Part shown: positions 7,781 to 16,639 of the stretch, piece by piece
Numbering within the stretch: position 1 is the first letter of the stretch
Layout: each line of letters begins with the position of its first letter
DNA from: Competibacter_A sp037045685
GTDB lineage: Bacteria > Pseudomonadota > Gammaproteobacteria > Competibacterales > Competibacteraceae
Assembly: GCA_037045685.1 (NCBI GenBank)
Contig: JBAOII010000001.1
Coordinates: 1 to 64,000, forward strand
Direction: 5' to 3'
Length of the DNA: 64,000 bases
The notes under the pieces: model-generated
What the model saw: only the letters and a program-made list of their open reading frames with translations
The model's database searches: none
What the model was told of the DNA's origin: nothing
Made by a program: the position numbers and the translations under genes

Positions 7781-8305
7781 TCAAGCAAAAGCCGTATCGC
7801 CGGACCCGCCGCCACGACGATAGCGCGGGTCCAGCGTGTCCACCAGAATGCCGACATCGACCACGCCGTAGGTCCGGGTTCGCGTGCTCGGGATGTGGGC
7901 GACCGGCTGGGCCAGCAGATAGGTCCGCATGGTGTCGAACTCGCTGCGATATTCCAGCGTGATGCAGCCGAGGCTGAGGCCGCGCGGTCCCTTGGGATGG
8001 AGCCGAAACTCGCCGCGCCGGACCCCGTCCACGAAGGTCTGGTCGTCGAGCGTACCGTCATCGCGCCACAGCGCAAACCAGATGTCGCGATCCGCGATCC
8101 AGTCCAGGATCGGACCCAGCGTGCCGCCGCTCTGGCGATCAACGATGTAGTAACGTCCCGGCGGAATGGAGCCGTTGTTGGGGACGTTGCCCGAACTCGG
8201 GTTGTTGCGGTGCGGCCCGTTGCCCGAGAAGGCCGTGCAACGCACCCCGTCGTAGGTGAACGACGTAAAAGGCAGCCCGTTCAAAATGAATGTGCAGTTC
8301 ACCAT
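7781..8305 (-). CDS. Tlde1-type (DUF2778) L,D-transpeptidase-like protein
   Basis: A 174-aa protein. The start FILNGLPFTSFTYDG, the FSGNGPHRNNP and IPPGRYYIVDRQSGG blocks, and the FRLHPKGPRGLSLGCITL block with His and Cys in the LD-transpeptidase spacing define DUF2778. Tlde1 of Salmonella is a type VI secretion effector that cuts or exchanges D-amino acids in target peptidoglycan. No T6SS gene, PAAR or VgrG is nearby, so delivery is unknown and a housekeeping cell-wall role is possible. No signal peptide, as expected of T6SS cargo. Confidence 0.8.
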   Translation of the reverse strand: MVNCTFILNGLPFTSFTYDGVRCTAFSGNGPHRNNPSSGNVPNNGSIPPGRYYIVDRQSGGTLGPILDWIADRDIWFALWRDDGTLDDQTFVDGVRRGEFRLHPKGPRGLSLGCITLEYRSEFDTMRTYLLAQPVAHIPSTRTRTYGVVDVGILVDTLDPRYRRGGGSGDTAFA

Positions 8306-8460
8306 GATCGCTCTCCCGAAATACGGTTCGCGCGGTCCACTTTTAAGCCTTGGTCATGACTGACGTAATAACACCGCAACCCCAAGCGTTTGTCCAGAGC
8401 GGTTTCGCAATCGTCGGGCAGGGCGATTTTGACCGCTTGCCATCCGCGATCTTATATACT

Positions 8461-8480
8461 ACACTGTTATATATCAGTGT
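8461..8480. promoter_or_regulatory. Inverted repeat operator before the MerR gene
   Basis: ACACTG-TTATATAT-CAGTGT, a perfect 6-bp dyad with an AT spacer, lies 14 bases before the merR-type start and overlaps the TATATACT / TTATAT elements that look like a -10 region. A MerR-family protein typically binds such a dyad in its own promoter. Confidence 0.6.
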
Positions 8481-8493
8481 TGAGTGACGACGG

Positions 8494-9171
8494 ATGAACG
8501 TTTCCACGGGATCGGTATGGCGATTGGACGAACTGGTGCGGCGCAGCCAGCAATTGCTGGCCTTGCTACCCGCCGGCGCCGGAGAATCGCGGCGGGTGCG
8601 CTGGCAGCCGGACGCGCGACTGGTGCGCTACTACACCACCCTGGGCCTGCTGGATCGGCCGGCGGAGCTGCGCGGGCGAACGGCCTACTACCGCGACCGC
8701 CATCTGTTGCAACTGCTGGCGATCAAAACCTTGCAAGCGCGGGGATCGAGCCTGCAAGCGGTGCAGGCGCAACTGGCCGGCCAACCGGACGCCGCGCTGG
8801 CCGCGCTGATCGGTCTGCCGTCGGACTGGGCGGCGCGGTTGCCTGCGGGAGAGGTAGAGAGCGCCGAAAATTGGCCGCTCGCGACCGAAAGCGGGATCGC
8901 GCAATCCGCGACGGCGGCTCCAGCCCGCTTTTGGGAGCGGACGCCTGGCCCTGTCATGCCGCCGTCCGAGTCTGCGGCCGTCGCGCCAACCGAGTCGGTG
9001 ACGGAACTGCTGGCGGTGACGCTGGCGCCCGGCGCGCGGCTTTTGCTCGACCGCCGCCGTTATCCCGAACTCGACGACCGGCTGGAGGCCGCGCTACACA
9101 CCCTGCGTGTGGCGTTGCGCGCGGTGGCCCGCTCCCCTCAAGATCCATCCGATGGAGACGAACCATGGTGA
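8494..9171 (+). CDS. MerR-type HTH regulator
   Basis: A 225-aa protein. Residues about 32-95 hold a MerR-like winged helix (VRWQPDARLVRYYTTLGLLD, then RTAYYRDRHLLQLLAIKTLQARG). The rest is Ala/Pro-rich and unmatched; it lacks the cysteines of metal-sensing MerR proteins. Its stop overlaps the ATG of the VIT/VWA gene (ATGGTGA), so the two are co-translated, and it probably controls that gene through the dyad at 8461-8480. Confidence 0.75.
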   Translation: MNVSTGSVWRLDELVRRSQQLLALLPAGAGESRRVRWQPDARLVRYYTTLGLLDRPAELRGRTAYYRDRHLLQLLAIKTLQARGSSLQAVQAQLAGQPDAALAALIGLPSDWAARLPAGEVESAENWPLATESGIAQSATAAPARFWERTPGPVMPPSESAAVAPTESVTELLAVTLAPGARLLLDRRRYPELDDRLEAALHTLRVALRAVARSPQDPSDGDEPW

Positions 9172-11616
9172 CGAATTTCGATTCCCTGACAGTGTTCGAT
9201 GAAGCGATCCCGAATGGCGCCGCCGCGCCGGCCGCCGACGCGGTCGAGGAGGCCGGTTTCGGTTGTCTGGAAACCGTCCGGGGCGGCCTGCCGCTGCGGC
9301 GGTTGGGAGTGAACGGCCGGATCACCGGCTTGCTCTATCGGCTGGTGGTGGCACAGGAATTCGTCAACGCCCGCGCCGAGCCGCTGGAAGCCACCTACAT
9401 TTTTCCGCTGCCGGCGCGGGCGGGCGTGACCCGGTTTCGCCTGCGGGTGGGGGAGCGGATCATCGAAGGCGATGCTGAAGGAGCGCGGCGCGGCGCGAGA
9501 AGAATACGACCAAGCCATCCGCGCCGGCCATCGCGCCGCCATCGCCGAAGAGGAGCGGCCCGAAGTGTTCACGGTGCGGGCCGGCAACATCCCGCCCGGC
9601 GAGGCGGTCGGCGTGGAACTGGAACTGGCCGGCCCGCTGGCGTTCGCCGACGGCGAGGCCACGTTCCGCTTCCCGCTGGTGGTGGCGCCGCGCTACATCC
9701 CCGGCATGGCGCTCGACGGGCCGGGCGTGGGGCAGGGCACCGCTTGGGACACCGACGCCGTGCCCGACGCCAGCCGTATCAGTCCGCCGGTGTTGTTGCC
9801 GGGACAGCCCAACCCGGTTGTTCTGACCTTCCGCATGGAGCTGGACCCGGCGGGGTTACCGCTCGCCGACTTGCGCGCCAGTCTGCACGCCTTGCGGTTG
9901 CATCAAGCGGAGGGCGATCTCCGGGTGGTCGAACTGACGCCGGGCGCGGAACGGCTGGATCGGGATTTTATCCTGCGCTTCCGGGTCGGCGAAGCGGGCG
10001 TGTGCGGCGGCTTCAGCGTCTATCGCGACCCGAACGGCGAAACGACCGCCCTGCTGACCGTGGTGCCGCCAGCGACCTTGCCGGCCTCGCTCCGGCCCCG
10101 CGACGTGGTGGTGTTGCTGGACCGCTCCGGCTCGATGGAAGGCTGGAAGATGGCGGCGGCGCGGCGGGCGGCGGGCCGCTTGCTCGACGCGCTGACCGAA
10201 CGGGATCGCTTCGGCGTGTTGCTGTTCGACGACCAGACCGAGGAACCCGCGCCGAGCGCCGGCCGGCTGGTGGCGGCGACGGATCGTAACCGCTTCCGGG
10301 CGGTGGAGTTTCTGGCGCGGGTCGAGGCGCGCGGCGGCACCGAAATCGCCCCGGCGCTGACTCGCGCCCTCCAGTATTTCCCCGATCCACCGGACGCCGG
10401 ACGCGAGCGGATTCTGCTGTTCGTCACCGACGGCCAGGTCGGCAACGAGGATCAACTGCTGCGCCAAGTTCAACAGCACGCACGCCACTGTCGGATCTTC
10501 GCGGTCGGCATCGACCGGGCGGTCAACGCCTCGCTGCTGGAGCGGCTGGCGAGCTACGGCGGCGGACATTTCGAGCTGGTCGAATCGGAAGACCGGCTGG
10601 ACGAGGTGCTGCGCGCCGTACATCGCCGGCTGGGTGCGCCGCTGCTGACCGACATTCACCTGGAACCGGCGCTCGAAGACATGGCGCCCGATGACCGTCG
10701 ATCTGTTCCCCGGCGTGCCGGTGCGGCTGGGCGGCCGGTTGGGCGATCCGCTGCCGGCCCAAGTCGCGGTGACCGCCCGCACCGCCGACGGGCAGCCGTT
10801 CCGGCAGGTGTTGACGCCGATGGAAACCCCGGATAACGCCGTGCGCACGCTATGGGCGCGGGCGCGCGTGCTCGACCTGGAGCATCGGTTCGCCGCCGGT
10901 CCCCGGCGCGAAACCGGGTTAGCGGATCGACATCACCGCTTTTTCGCTGCGCTACGGCGTGCTGTGCCGCTTCACCGCCTTCGTCGCGGTGGACCGCTCG
11001 GAAACGGTCAATCCCGGCGGCGAGGTGCTTCAGGTCACGCAAGCGGTGGAATTACCGGCGGAATGGGCGATGCCGATGGCCGCCATGGCGTTGCGGTGTC
11101 CCGCCCCGATGGCCGCCGCACCGATGACCGTGGGCGCCATAACCGGCAGCATGGCGGCGCTCCACTTGGCGGAGCCGCCTCCCGACTCTTTCGAGATGCC
11201 CGATTTTACCCGCCAATCGTTGCCGACGGCGCCCCCGTCACCGACACCTGGCTCCCGTTCCGGTTCCGGTTTCAGCGGAATCGGCCAACATCTGAAACGC
11301 TCGATCTCGCGACAACCGCAGCCGCCAAAATCGCTGCCAAGCTGGTTCGACGCTCTGGAAACCGACCTTGAACGCGCCAGCGCCGGATCGGAGCGAGCAA
11401 CTCGACGTTTTGCGGGATGCGATCATGGAATTGGAGGCGATGGGCGCCGTCGCCGCCGATCTGGCGAAGGAAGGCCGGGAATTGATCCAGCGGCTCGAAA
11501 GTGGGCGAGTCGAAGCCGGCGGGATGCGCAAGCGATTACTGGCTTGGGCGCGGCGGGTCCGAAAACTGCTGGAATCGCAGCGAGGGGATAAACGGCGTTG
11601 GTTCTGGTGGAAGTAG
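9165..11616 (+). pseudogene. VIT and von Willebrand A domain protein, frameshifted
   Basis: An inter-alpha-trypsin-inhibitor-like protein of about 815 residues when frames are joined. The VIT domain spans about residues 40-180 (VNGRITGLLYRLVVAQEF ... GNIPPGEAVGVELE); the VWA domain starts at VVLLDRSGSMEG with an intact MIDAS DxSxS; the end is a helical tail. Frame changes occur near 9470, 10690, 10915 and 11370, each a gain of one base (for example CCC for CC at 10696). All are the same sign and all domains survive, so sequencing insertions are likelier than decay. Probably cell-surface or periplasmic adhesion/chaperone-like; function unknown. Confidence 0.75.
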
Positions 11617-11731
11617 GGTCGCGCTTTACGAACGTCAATTCGATCATCCGGTCCGGCCGGCTTTGCGCCGGCCTATGCCGGGTTTTGCGCGGAACACCCT
11701 CGGCGCGCTCGCAAAAAAAGAACGGTCGCCA

Positions 11732-12130
11732 CTACCTGCAAAGCTCCTCGTATTCTTTTCGGCGCCAATGCGATTCCTCGTACCCGTTTTTCGACCAAGT
11801 GTGAATGCCGCGCGCTTCTCGCTCCTCAAGCTCGGCAATCCTACGCTTCATGTCCATGCACTCCTTTTCCACTTCGCCGCTTCGGGCCGATTTTTCGGGC
11901 TTGGCGGCTTGCTGGCGGGCCTTATCGCGCTCTTCAAGGTAAGAGCGCTCACTGTCGCGCAAACCCTCACCGCTGGGTTTCGGCGCATTGATGGTAATCG
12001 CTTCGCCCTGGCATGGAGTTTGAGAAAACTTGATCGCGCCATCCGCGCCGGGGCATTTATAGACGGTTTGCCCAGACGCGGCGGCCGTCAAGGCGAGAGC
12101 GGCAATCGGCGAAAGCATTTTTAGGTTCAT
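11732..12130 (-). CDS. DUF4124 periplasmic protein
   Basis: A 132-aa secreted protein. A signal peptide (MNLKMLSPIAALALTAAASG) precedes a DUF4124 core (QTVYKCPGADGAIKFSQTPC) whose two cysteines probably form a disulfide, then a charged helical tail. It is a tandem paralogue of the next gene, 16 bases apart. Function of the family is unknown. Confidence 0.75.
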   Translation of the reverse strand: MNLKMLSPIAALALTAAASGQTVYKCPGADGAIKFSQTPCQGEAITINAPKPSGEGLRDSERSYLEERDKARQQAAKPEKSARSGEVEKECMDMKRRIAELEEREARGIHTWSKNGYEESHWRRKEYEELCR

Positions 12131-12146
12131 GCGCCATTGCCTCCCA

Positions 12147-12551
12147 TCAATTCCTTCGGCCGTTCATCCAGAGAGCGCGGGCGGTTGCGCGCTGAGCCGC
12201 CGCCTGTTCCTCCATCGCCGCCGCTTTGCGCCGTTCGACGTTTAACGCCTCTTGGCGCTTGTCCTCTTCGATTCCCTTGGCGCGGATATCGGCGCGGGTT
12301 TGCTCGGCTGCCCGATTGTGTTCGGACAACTGTTTGCTGACCGCCATCTCTTCCGGCCTCAACCCCTCGCCACTGGCCTTGAGCGGCTTCACCTCCATCG
12401 TTTCGCCACCGCCCGTTGGCGAGCATGGCATTTGCTGGATCACCGGCGGCGCGCCCGGCGCGGACGATGGGCATTTGTAGATCGTCTGTCCGAACGCTGG
12501 TGGCGCTAGCAAGGTAACGGTTAGGGCAGTGGTCAATATTTTGGCGTTCAT
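12147..12551 (-). CDS. DUF4124 periplasmic protein, paralogue
   Basis: A 134-aa secreted protein with signal peptide (cleavage after PPAFG), DUF4124-like QTIYKCPSSAPGAPPVIQQM and a second cysteine shortly after, then a long Glu/Arg/Ala helix ending in WMNGRRN. Shared layout and the GEGLR motif with the gene at 11732-12130 show a local duplication. First gene of the pair in transcription order. Confidence 0.75.
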   Translation of the reverse strand: MNAKILTTALTVTLLAPPAFGQTIYKCPSSAPGAPPVIQQMPCSPTGGGETMEVKPLKASGEGLRPEEMAVSKQLSEHNRAAEQTRADIRAKGIEEDKRQEALNVERRKAAAMEEQAAAQRATARALWMNGRRN

Positions 12552-12756
12552 GCGATTACCTCTTTTACGGTATCACCGTTGTTGCAAGATCGGTTCCACT
12601 CGGCTACGCCTGATTTTGTGCGGAACTCAGGTTTACTACTGTTGTTTCGCGTCGCTTTCTGTCGCGATTTGTACATTTAATACAGATTAAATTATTGATT
12701 TATAAATGTATTACTATAGATTTTGGTTATGATCGAAGTGGCGCTCGCCGTCGCCG

Positions 12757-12776
12757 CTCTCCCGCCTGCGGGAGAG
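12757..12776. terminator. GC-rich hairpin after the DUF924 gene
   Basis: CTCTCCCGC-CT-GCGGGAGAG, a perfect 9-bp stem, lies 11 bases beyond the stop of the minus-strand DUF924 gene. There is no T-run on either side, so it is at best a rho-assisted terminator or 3'-end stabiliser. Confidence 0.4.
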
Positions 12777-12786
12777 AGGCGACCGC

Positions 12787-13353
12787 TCAGCCGTGGAACG
12801 CTTCGGGCGAGGCGAGATACGCGATTTCTTCGGGCGTGCTGTCCCGTCCCAAAATGGCGTTGCGGTGCGGGAAGCGGCCGAACCGGCGAATCAGGTCGCG
12901 GTGGTGGCGAGCGAAGCGCAAGCTGCCTTCCTGGCCGAGTTGCTCGAACAGTTGCACCGAACGATCCTGATCGGTAAGCGCCTCGCCGTGCATGAACGGC
13001 AAGTACAAAAATAGCCGTTGCTCGGCGGCTAGCGCCCGGTCGAAGCCCCGCGCGATGGCCCGGTCCGCCACCGCGCGAGCGGCGGCTTCGGTGGCGAAGC
13101 TTTCGGGCTGGCCCCGGAACATGTTGAGTGGAAACTGATCCAGCGCGATCACCAGTGCCAGCGCGCCGGACGGCGTGTCCTCCCAATCCGCCAGTTCGCC
13201 GGCCGCCGCCGCCCGATATGTTGCCAAAAATCGCTCGGCCAGGGTTCGGTCGAAAGCCGGGGTCGAGTCGAACCACAGCGGTTTAGAGGATTCCGCGAAC
13301 CAGAATGCCAGAACGTCATTGCTGCCGGGGGTGGTTATCGTTGGGTGCGTCAT
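12787..13353 (-). CDS. DUF924 family protein
   Basis: A 188-aa soluble alpha-helical protein. The family blocks VLAFWFAESSKPLWF, LALVIALDQFPLNMFRG, FLYLPFMHGEALTDQDRSV and RFGRFPHRNAILGR are all present, so it is full length. DUF924 proteins have a TPR-like fold; biochemical role unknown. The next gene downstream in transcription is on the far side of a hairpin, so it is probably monocistronic. Confidence 0.85.
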   Translation of the reverse strand: MTHPTITTPGSNDVLAFWFAESSKPLWFDSTPAFDRTLAERFLATYRAAAAGELADWEDTPSGALALVIALDQFPLNMFRGQPESFATEAAARAVADRAIARGFDRALAAEQRLFLYLPFMHGEALTDQDRSVQLFEQLGQEGSLRFARHHRDLIRRFGRFPHRNAILGRDSTPEEIAYLASPEAFHG

Positions 13354-13413
13354 GGCTGCGCCTTTGCTGCGATCATGGAAGTCGGTTGCCGGTCCTGCCC
13401 GCGCGCTCGAATA

Positions 13414-14562
13414 TCACGGCGCCTCGACGTGAATCTGCCGGGCCAGCTCCATCTGGTGGATGGATTCCTCCAGATCGATCTGATCGGGATTCTCGCTCGG
13501 CTGCTCGCGCAGGCGGGCGAAGAGTTCGACCTGCTCCAAGGTGTAATGAGTTCCGTCCGGCTGTTGCACGAAAGCGGCCCAAGGCACGAACTTGGTGAGC
13601 GGGAAGAGCTGATCGGTCTGCGGCGAAATGTCGATATGCAGCCCGGAGATGTACATGACTCGCTTGCCCCGGTAGCCGTGCTCCCGGACGATGGTGCGAA
13701 AAGTGCGGTCGAACTCGACCTGGGTGTTGACTTGGGCCGCCGTCAGCAGCGGATGGGGCGAGGTGACGATCCAGGCCATCGGGTCGAACAGATTTTGCTC
13801 CAGGTGGCTGCGGCCCTCCAGATCGCCCTGAATGTCCCGCTTGAAGCGGAAGTATTCCGGTAGCAGCCGCCCGCCGATGGGCTCGCGCCGCCCGTCCGTC
13901 CAGCCGTCGTTTTCCATCGAGCGCCGCAATTCGGGCGCGGCGTCCAGGCTCTTGGCCGTGCTGCGGCAGCGCACCGGCCGGAACTCGCGGCCGGCGGCCG
14001 GGTCCGCCAGTCGCTCCAGGTTCAGGAACAAGCCCTCGTCGCGATTTTCCCGCAGCAGTTGGTTGTCGATGGTGACGAGATAATCTCCACCTTGGCGTTC
14101 CAGCAGGATGTTGTCGCGGGCGAAGGCGTACTCGTCCTGATACCAGCGCAGCACGGCCTCGATCTTGCCGCAACTGGCGGTCAAGTGCCGGTCTTCGCTC
14201 TGCAAGCGACGGTACGCGCCGAAGACGCCGCGCTCCGGGTCGTAGCCGACGTGGCTGGCGTGAATGATCACCATGTCCCGCCCGTGCTCGGCGTGGGGCG
14301 CGTGGCGGTCGGTGGCGACGATGCCGCCGACCTGGCCGTGGTTGAACGGAAACACCCCGAAGTGCTTGGTGATGAGGATGATGGGGTAGCCCTGGTTTTC
14401 GTCCGAGCAGAACGCCCGCGACGGCATGATTTTGCCGGGCTCGAAGCCGAGCGACTTGCACAGGTTGTAAAGCTGGGGCACGAACGTGCTGTAGCGCAGC
14501 ATCATGCCGGCCACATGGAAGTCGGCCATCAGGGCGCGAATGTTGGCGGTAGACGAGTACAC
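13414..14562 (-). CDS. LCIB/theta-type carbonic anhydrase homologue
   Basis: A 382-aa protein. LCIB-family carbonic anhydrases bind zinc through Cys-His-Cys. Here Cys52 (SRAFCSDENQG, with Asp54 as in the CxD dyad), His101 (IIHASHVGYDPE) and Cys131 (LTASCGKIEAV) keep that order, and the His-Cys spacing of 30 matches that I recall for diatom LCIB. The Arg that follows the CxD in active enzymes is Asn here, so catalysis is uncertain. The C-terminal 180 residues are an extra domain I do not recognise. The GTG start is the only plausible one after an upstream in-frame stop. No carboxysome or rubisco genes are near. Confidence 0.6.
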   Translation of the reverse strand: MYSSTANIRALMADFHVAGMMLRYSTFVPQLYNLCKSLGFEPGKIMPSRAFCSDENQGYPIILITKHFGVFPFNHGQVGGIVATDRHAPHAEHGRDMVIIHASHVGYDPERGVFGAYRRLQSEDRHLTASCGKIEAVLRWYQDEYAFARDNILLERQGGDYLVTIDNQLLRENRDEGLFLNLERLADPAAGREFRPVRCRSTAKSLDAAPELRRSMENDGWTDGRREPIGGRLLPEYFRFKRDIQGDLEGRSHLEQNLFDPMAWIVTSPHPLLTAAQVNTQVEFDRTFRTIVREHGYRGKRVMYISGLHIDISPQTDQLFPLTKFVPWAAFVQQPDGTHYTLEQVELFARLREQPSENPDQIDLEESIHQMELARQIHVEAP

Positions 14563-14695
14563 GGCAGAAGTCTCGCGGCTGTTCGACTCGGCAAAGCCGC
14601 CACGATGCCGGCCATCGAGGGCCGGGCCGGAGGGCGGTCATCATCAAGTATAGGCGTTGCCGCGACGCCGGCTCGCGACACGGCGCGCGGGCGTT

Positions 14696-15643
14696 TCAGC
14701 GGTCGCGGTGGTCCAGCCAGTAATCCAGTCCTTGGGCGTTGATTTCGATGTCCATCCGCAACACCTCGCGCCACTGCGCGGCGGGCAACCGCCAGCCCTG
14801 CCGCGCGGCCTCGGCCTCCATCAGCGCCCACAGGCCGTCCAGTATCCGCGCGCCGCGCTCCGGGCCGCTGTCCCGCTCGCGCTCGGCTATCGCGACGTGG
14901 GCGTCGATCAGCCGGTGCAGCTCGCCGCCCAAGCGCGCCACATCCCGGACCTCGGCGAAGTGCGTGAGGTAAACCGCCGGAGGCCGGTGCGCCAGAATGC
15001 GATCCACGGAGGCGTGCATGACGTCGGGCTCGAACTGGGTCGGCGAGGACGTCGGGATGATCGACGGTCGCCCGTCCACGTCCAGCTCGCGGAACGACAT
15101 GCCGAAGATATCGCCGGTGAACAGACAGCCGCTCCGGCTATCGAGCAGGCAGAGATGGTGACGGGCATGGCCGGGGGTGTCCAGGCAGGTCAAGGCGCGG
15201 CCCGCCAGATCGAAGCTGAAACCGTCGCCGGCTTCCCGGATGCGCTCCACCGCGATCGGCAGCGGGTCGCCGTACAGCCGGTGGGCTTCCTCCGCGCCGT
15301 ACACCTCTTGGACGGCGGCGAACAGCTTGGTCGGATCGGCCATGTGGCGCGCGCCGCGAGGATGCACGATCAGGCGGGCGTCGGGAAAGGCGCGCATCAT
15401 CGCTCCGGCGCCGCCGGCGTGATCCAGGTGGACGTGGGTCAGGAACACGTAATCGACGCTGGCCGGCGACAGCCCCAGGGTTTGCAGCGCTTCCAAAACG
15501 CGCGGCACGCAAGCGTTGCTGGCCGTGTCCACCACCGCGACTCGACCGCGCTCGACGATGAGGTGAACGGCGGCGAGTTGGGGGCGGATGTAACCGGAAT
15601 CGACGGCGTGGATACCGTGCGCGTAGCTCGACAGTTCGACCAT
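14696..15643 (-). CDS. Metallo-beta-lactamase-fold hydrolase
   Basis: A 315-aa glyoxalase II-like hydrolase. Metal site motif THVHLDHAGG (about residues 69-78), then TPGHARHH, the Asp of FTGDIFG and His of LTHFAEV. The C-terminal 80 residues are a helical extension typical of larger MBL oxidoreductase/hydrolase relatives. Substrate unknown; likely a thioester or hydroperoxide metabolite. Located 133 bases upstream of the LCIB-like gene on the same strand, so the two may be co-transcribed. Confidence 0.8.
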   Translation of the reverse strand: MVELSSYAHGIHAVDSGYIRPQLAAVHLIVERGRVAVVDTASNACVPRVLEALQTLGLSPASVDYVFLTHVHLDHAGGAGAMMRAFPDARLIVHPRGARHMADPTKLFAAVQEVYGAEEAHRLYGDPLPIAVERIREAGDGFSFDLAGRALTCLDTPGHARHHLCLLDSRSGCLFTGDIFGMSFRELDVDGRPSIIPTSSPTQFEPDVMHASVDRILAHRPPAVYLTHFAEVRDVARLGGELHRLIDAHVAIAERERDSGPERGARILDGLWALMEAEAARQGWRLPAAQWREVLRMDIEINAQGLDYWLDHRDR

Positions 15644-15890
15644 GGGCGTCCTCGTGGCTGATGTGAGGATAGTGGAAGAGGGTGACTCCCACGCCGGTTC
15701 AGCGGTGGCAATTTCACTGCGGCTATCGATTTCCCCGGCCTGATTCGAAAGGGGCGCGGGCGGAAATCGCCGGGAGCGGGGAGCTTATGTTGGGGTAGTT
15801 TAGCATTCCGTTCGAATTTTCCGCGTCACCGTTCGCCCGCCTATCGTTAGGTATGCCTATTTAGAAAATAAGGTTTTTGTGGTATAGTAA

Positions 15891-15983
15891 CCGCGAAACG
15901 TGTACCAAGATAAGACCAAACCGATTGCAAGATCGGGACGGAAAGTCGCGGATCCTGTTTCTCGGGAAAGCCGGACTGCCGCA
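15891..15983 (+). promoter_or_regulatory. Cyclic di-GMP-I (GEMM-I) riboswitch aptamer
   Basis: The sequence follows the class I aptamer: CAAACC before a P2-type hairpin (CCGAT/ATCGG, 15921-15936), the conserved GGGACGGAAAGTC (consensus GGGACGCAAAGCC) at 15934-15946, a second hairpin capped by TTTC-TCGG-GAAA (15958-15969), then AAAGCCGGACTGCCG, matching the conserved 3' AGCCGnnnUGCCG. A -10-like TATAGT is at 15883-15888. One deviation: G replaces C in GACGCAAAG. The 3' end shares bases with the terminator stem at 15978, giving a transcriptional switch for the 90-aa gene downstream. Confidence 0.78.
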
Positions 15984-16030
15984 TTCGACTCGCGTGAGAG
16001 CCGAGAGCGGAAGTGCGGCTTTAATTTTTT
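15978..16030 (+). terminator. Riboswitch expression platform, intrinsic terminator
   Basis: GCCGCATTC (15978-15986) pairs with GAA-G-TGCGGC (16010-16019), followed by TTTAATTTTTT. The 5' arm overlaps the 3' conserved strand of the c-di-GMP aptamer, so ligand binding should compete with terminator formation and turn transcription on, unless an unseen anti-anti-terminator reverses the sign. Confidence 0.75.
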
Positions 16031-16115
16031 GGAAGGTTCGAAAGCGCAGGTCAACGCCTCGTAAAATCCAGCTCCGGCCGGATCGAGACGCTATCGCTAG
16101 GAGTGGGGGTGTGAC

Positions 16116-16388
16116 ATGTTGACTTACGAAGATTGCGTCGGTTTGACCGACCTGGAAGAAGAGGACATCGAAGCCATCGCCCAGCACGAGCATGTGCCGG
16201 AAATCGTGGCGGCCGAACTGGGCTGCTGTCTGGCGCACCAGACAGGCGGCGAGTGGATCATCGACAAGATGATCCGCGAGGACATCGAAGCGGCCAACCA
16301 GCATCACCTCCCGCAAGAGGCGATGCACTGGAAGGAAGTGCTGCGCCACTTCGAGTCCAGCCATCACCTATTGGCGAAAGCGGCTTAA
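16116..16388 (+). CDS. Small conserved protein under riboswitch control
   Basis: A 90-aa acidic, His-rich soluble protein (MLTYEDCVGLTDLEEEDIEAI ... EAMHWKEVLRHFESSHHLL) with three cysteines, two adjacent (ELGCCLAHQ). I know similar small proteins in proteobacteria but no function for them. GGAGTGGGGGTGTGAC precedes the ATG. It is the only gene behind the c-di-GMP riboswitch and its terminator, so its level should follow the biofilm/motility second messenger. Confidence 0.75.
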   Translation: MLTYEDCVGLTDLEEEDIEAIAQHEHVPEIVAAELGCCLAHQTGGEWIIDKMIREDIEAANQHHLPQEAMHWKEVLRHFESSHHLLAKAA

Positions 16389-16639
16389 TCCGGCCGGTTT
16401 TTCTCTCCATGCACCGGGAACCCGCATCTCATGACCGTCGCGGGTTCCCGAGCCACGTTGAATTCTTCGCGGATCGCGAGCGAACGGACAGCTTGAAAGC
16501 GCAAATCGATTTCGATGAGCCAAGCATAGCTTTGGCTATGATCAAGCCAATATTTGGCGGGGGGATAGCTGCTCATCAGTGATGTCTTTGATACGAGAGG
16601 ATGCCAGCCCGATAAATTAATAATGCTTTGAATGGGGCA

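Noticed and set aside
9165..11616. Programmed frameshifting in the VIT/VWA gene
   Set aside because: No slippery heptamers at the break points; four +1-type changes in one gene are not a known recoding pattern.
15857..16367. Minus-strand open frames over the riboswitch
   Set aside because: They run antisense to the aptamer, terminator and 90-aa gene and have no recognised domain.
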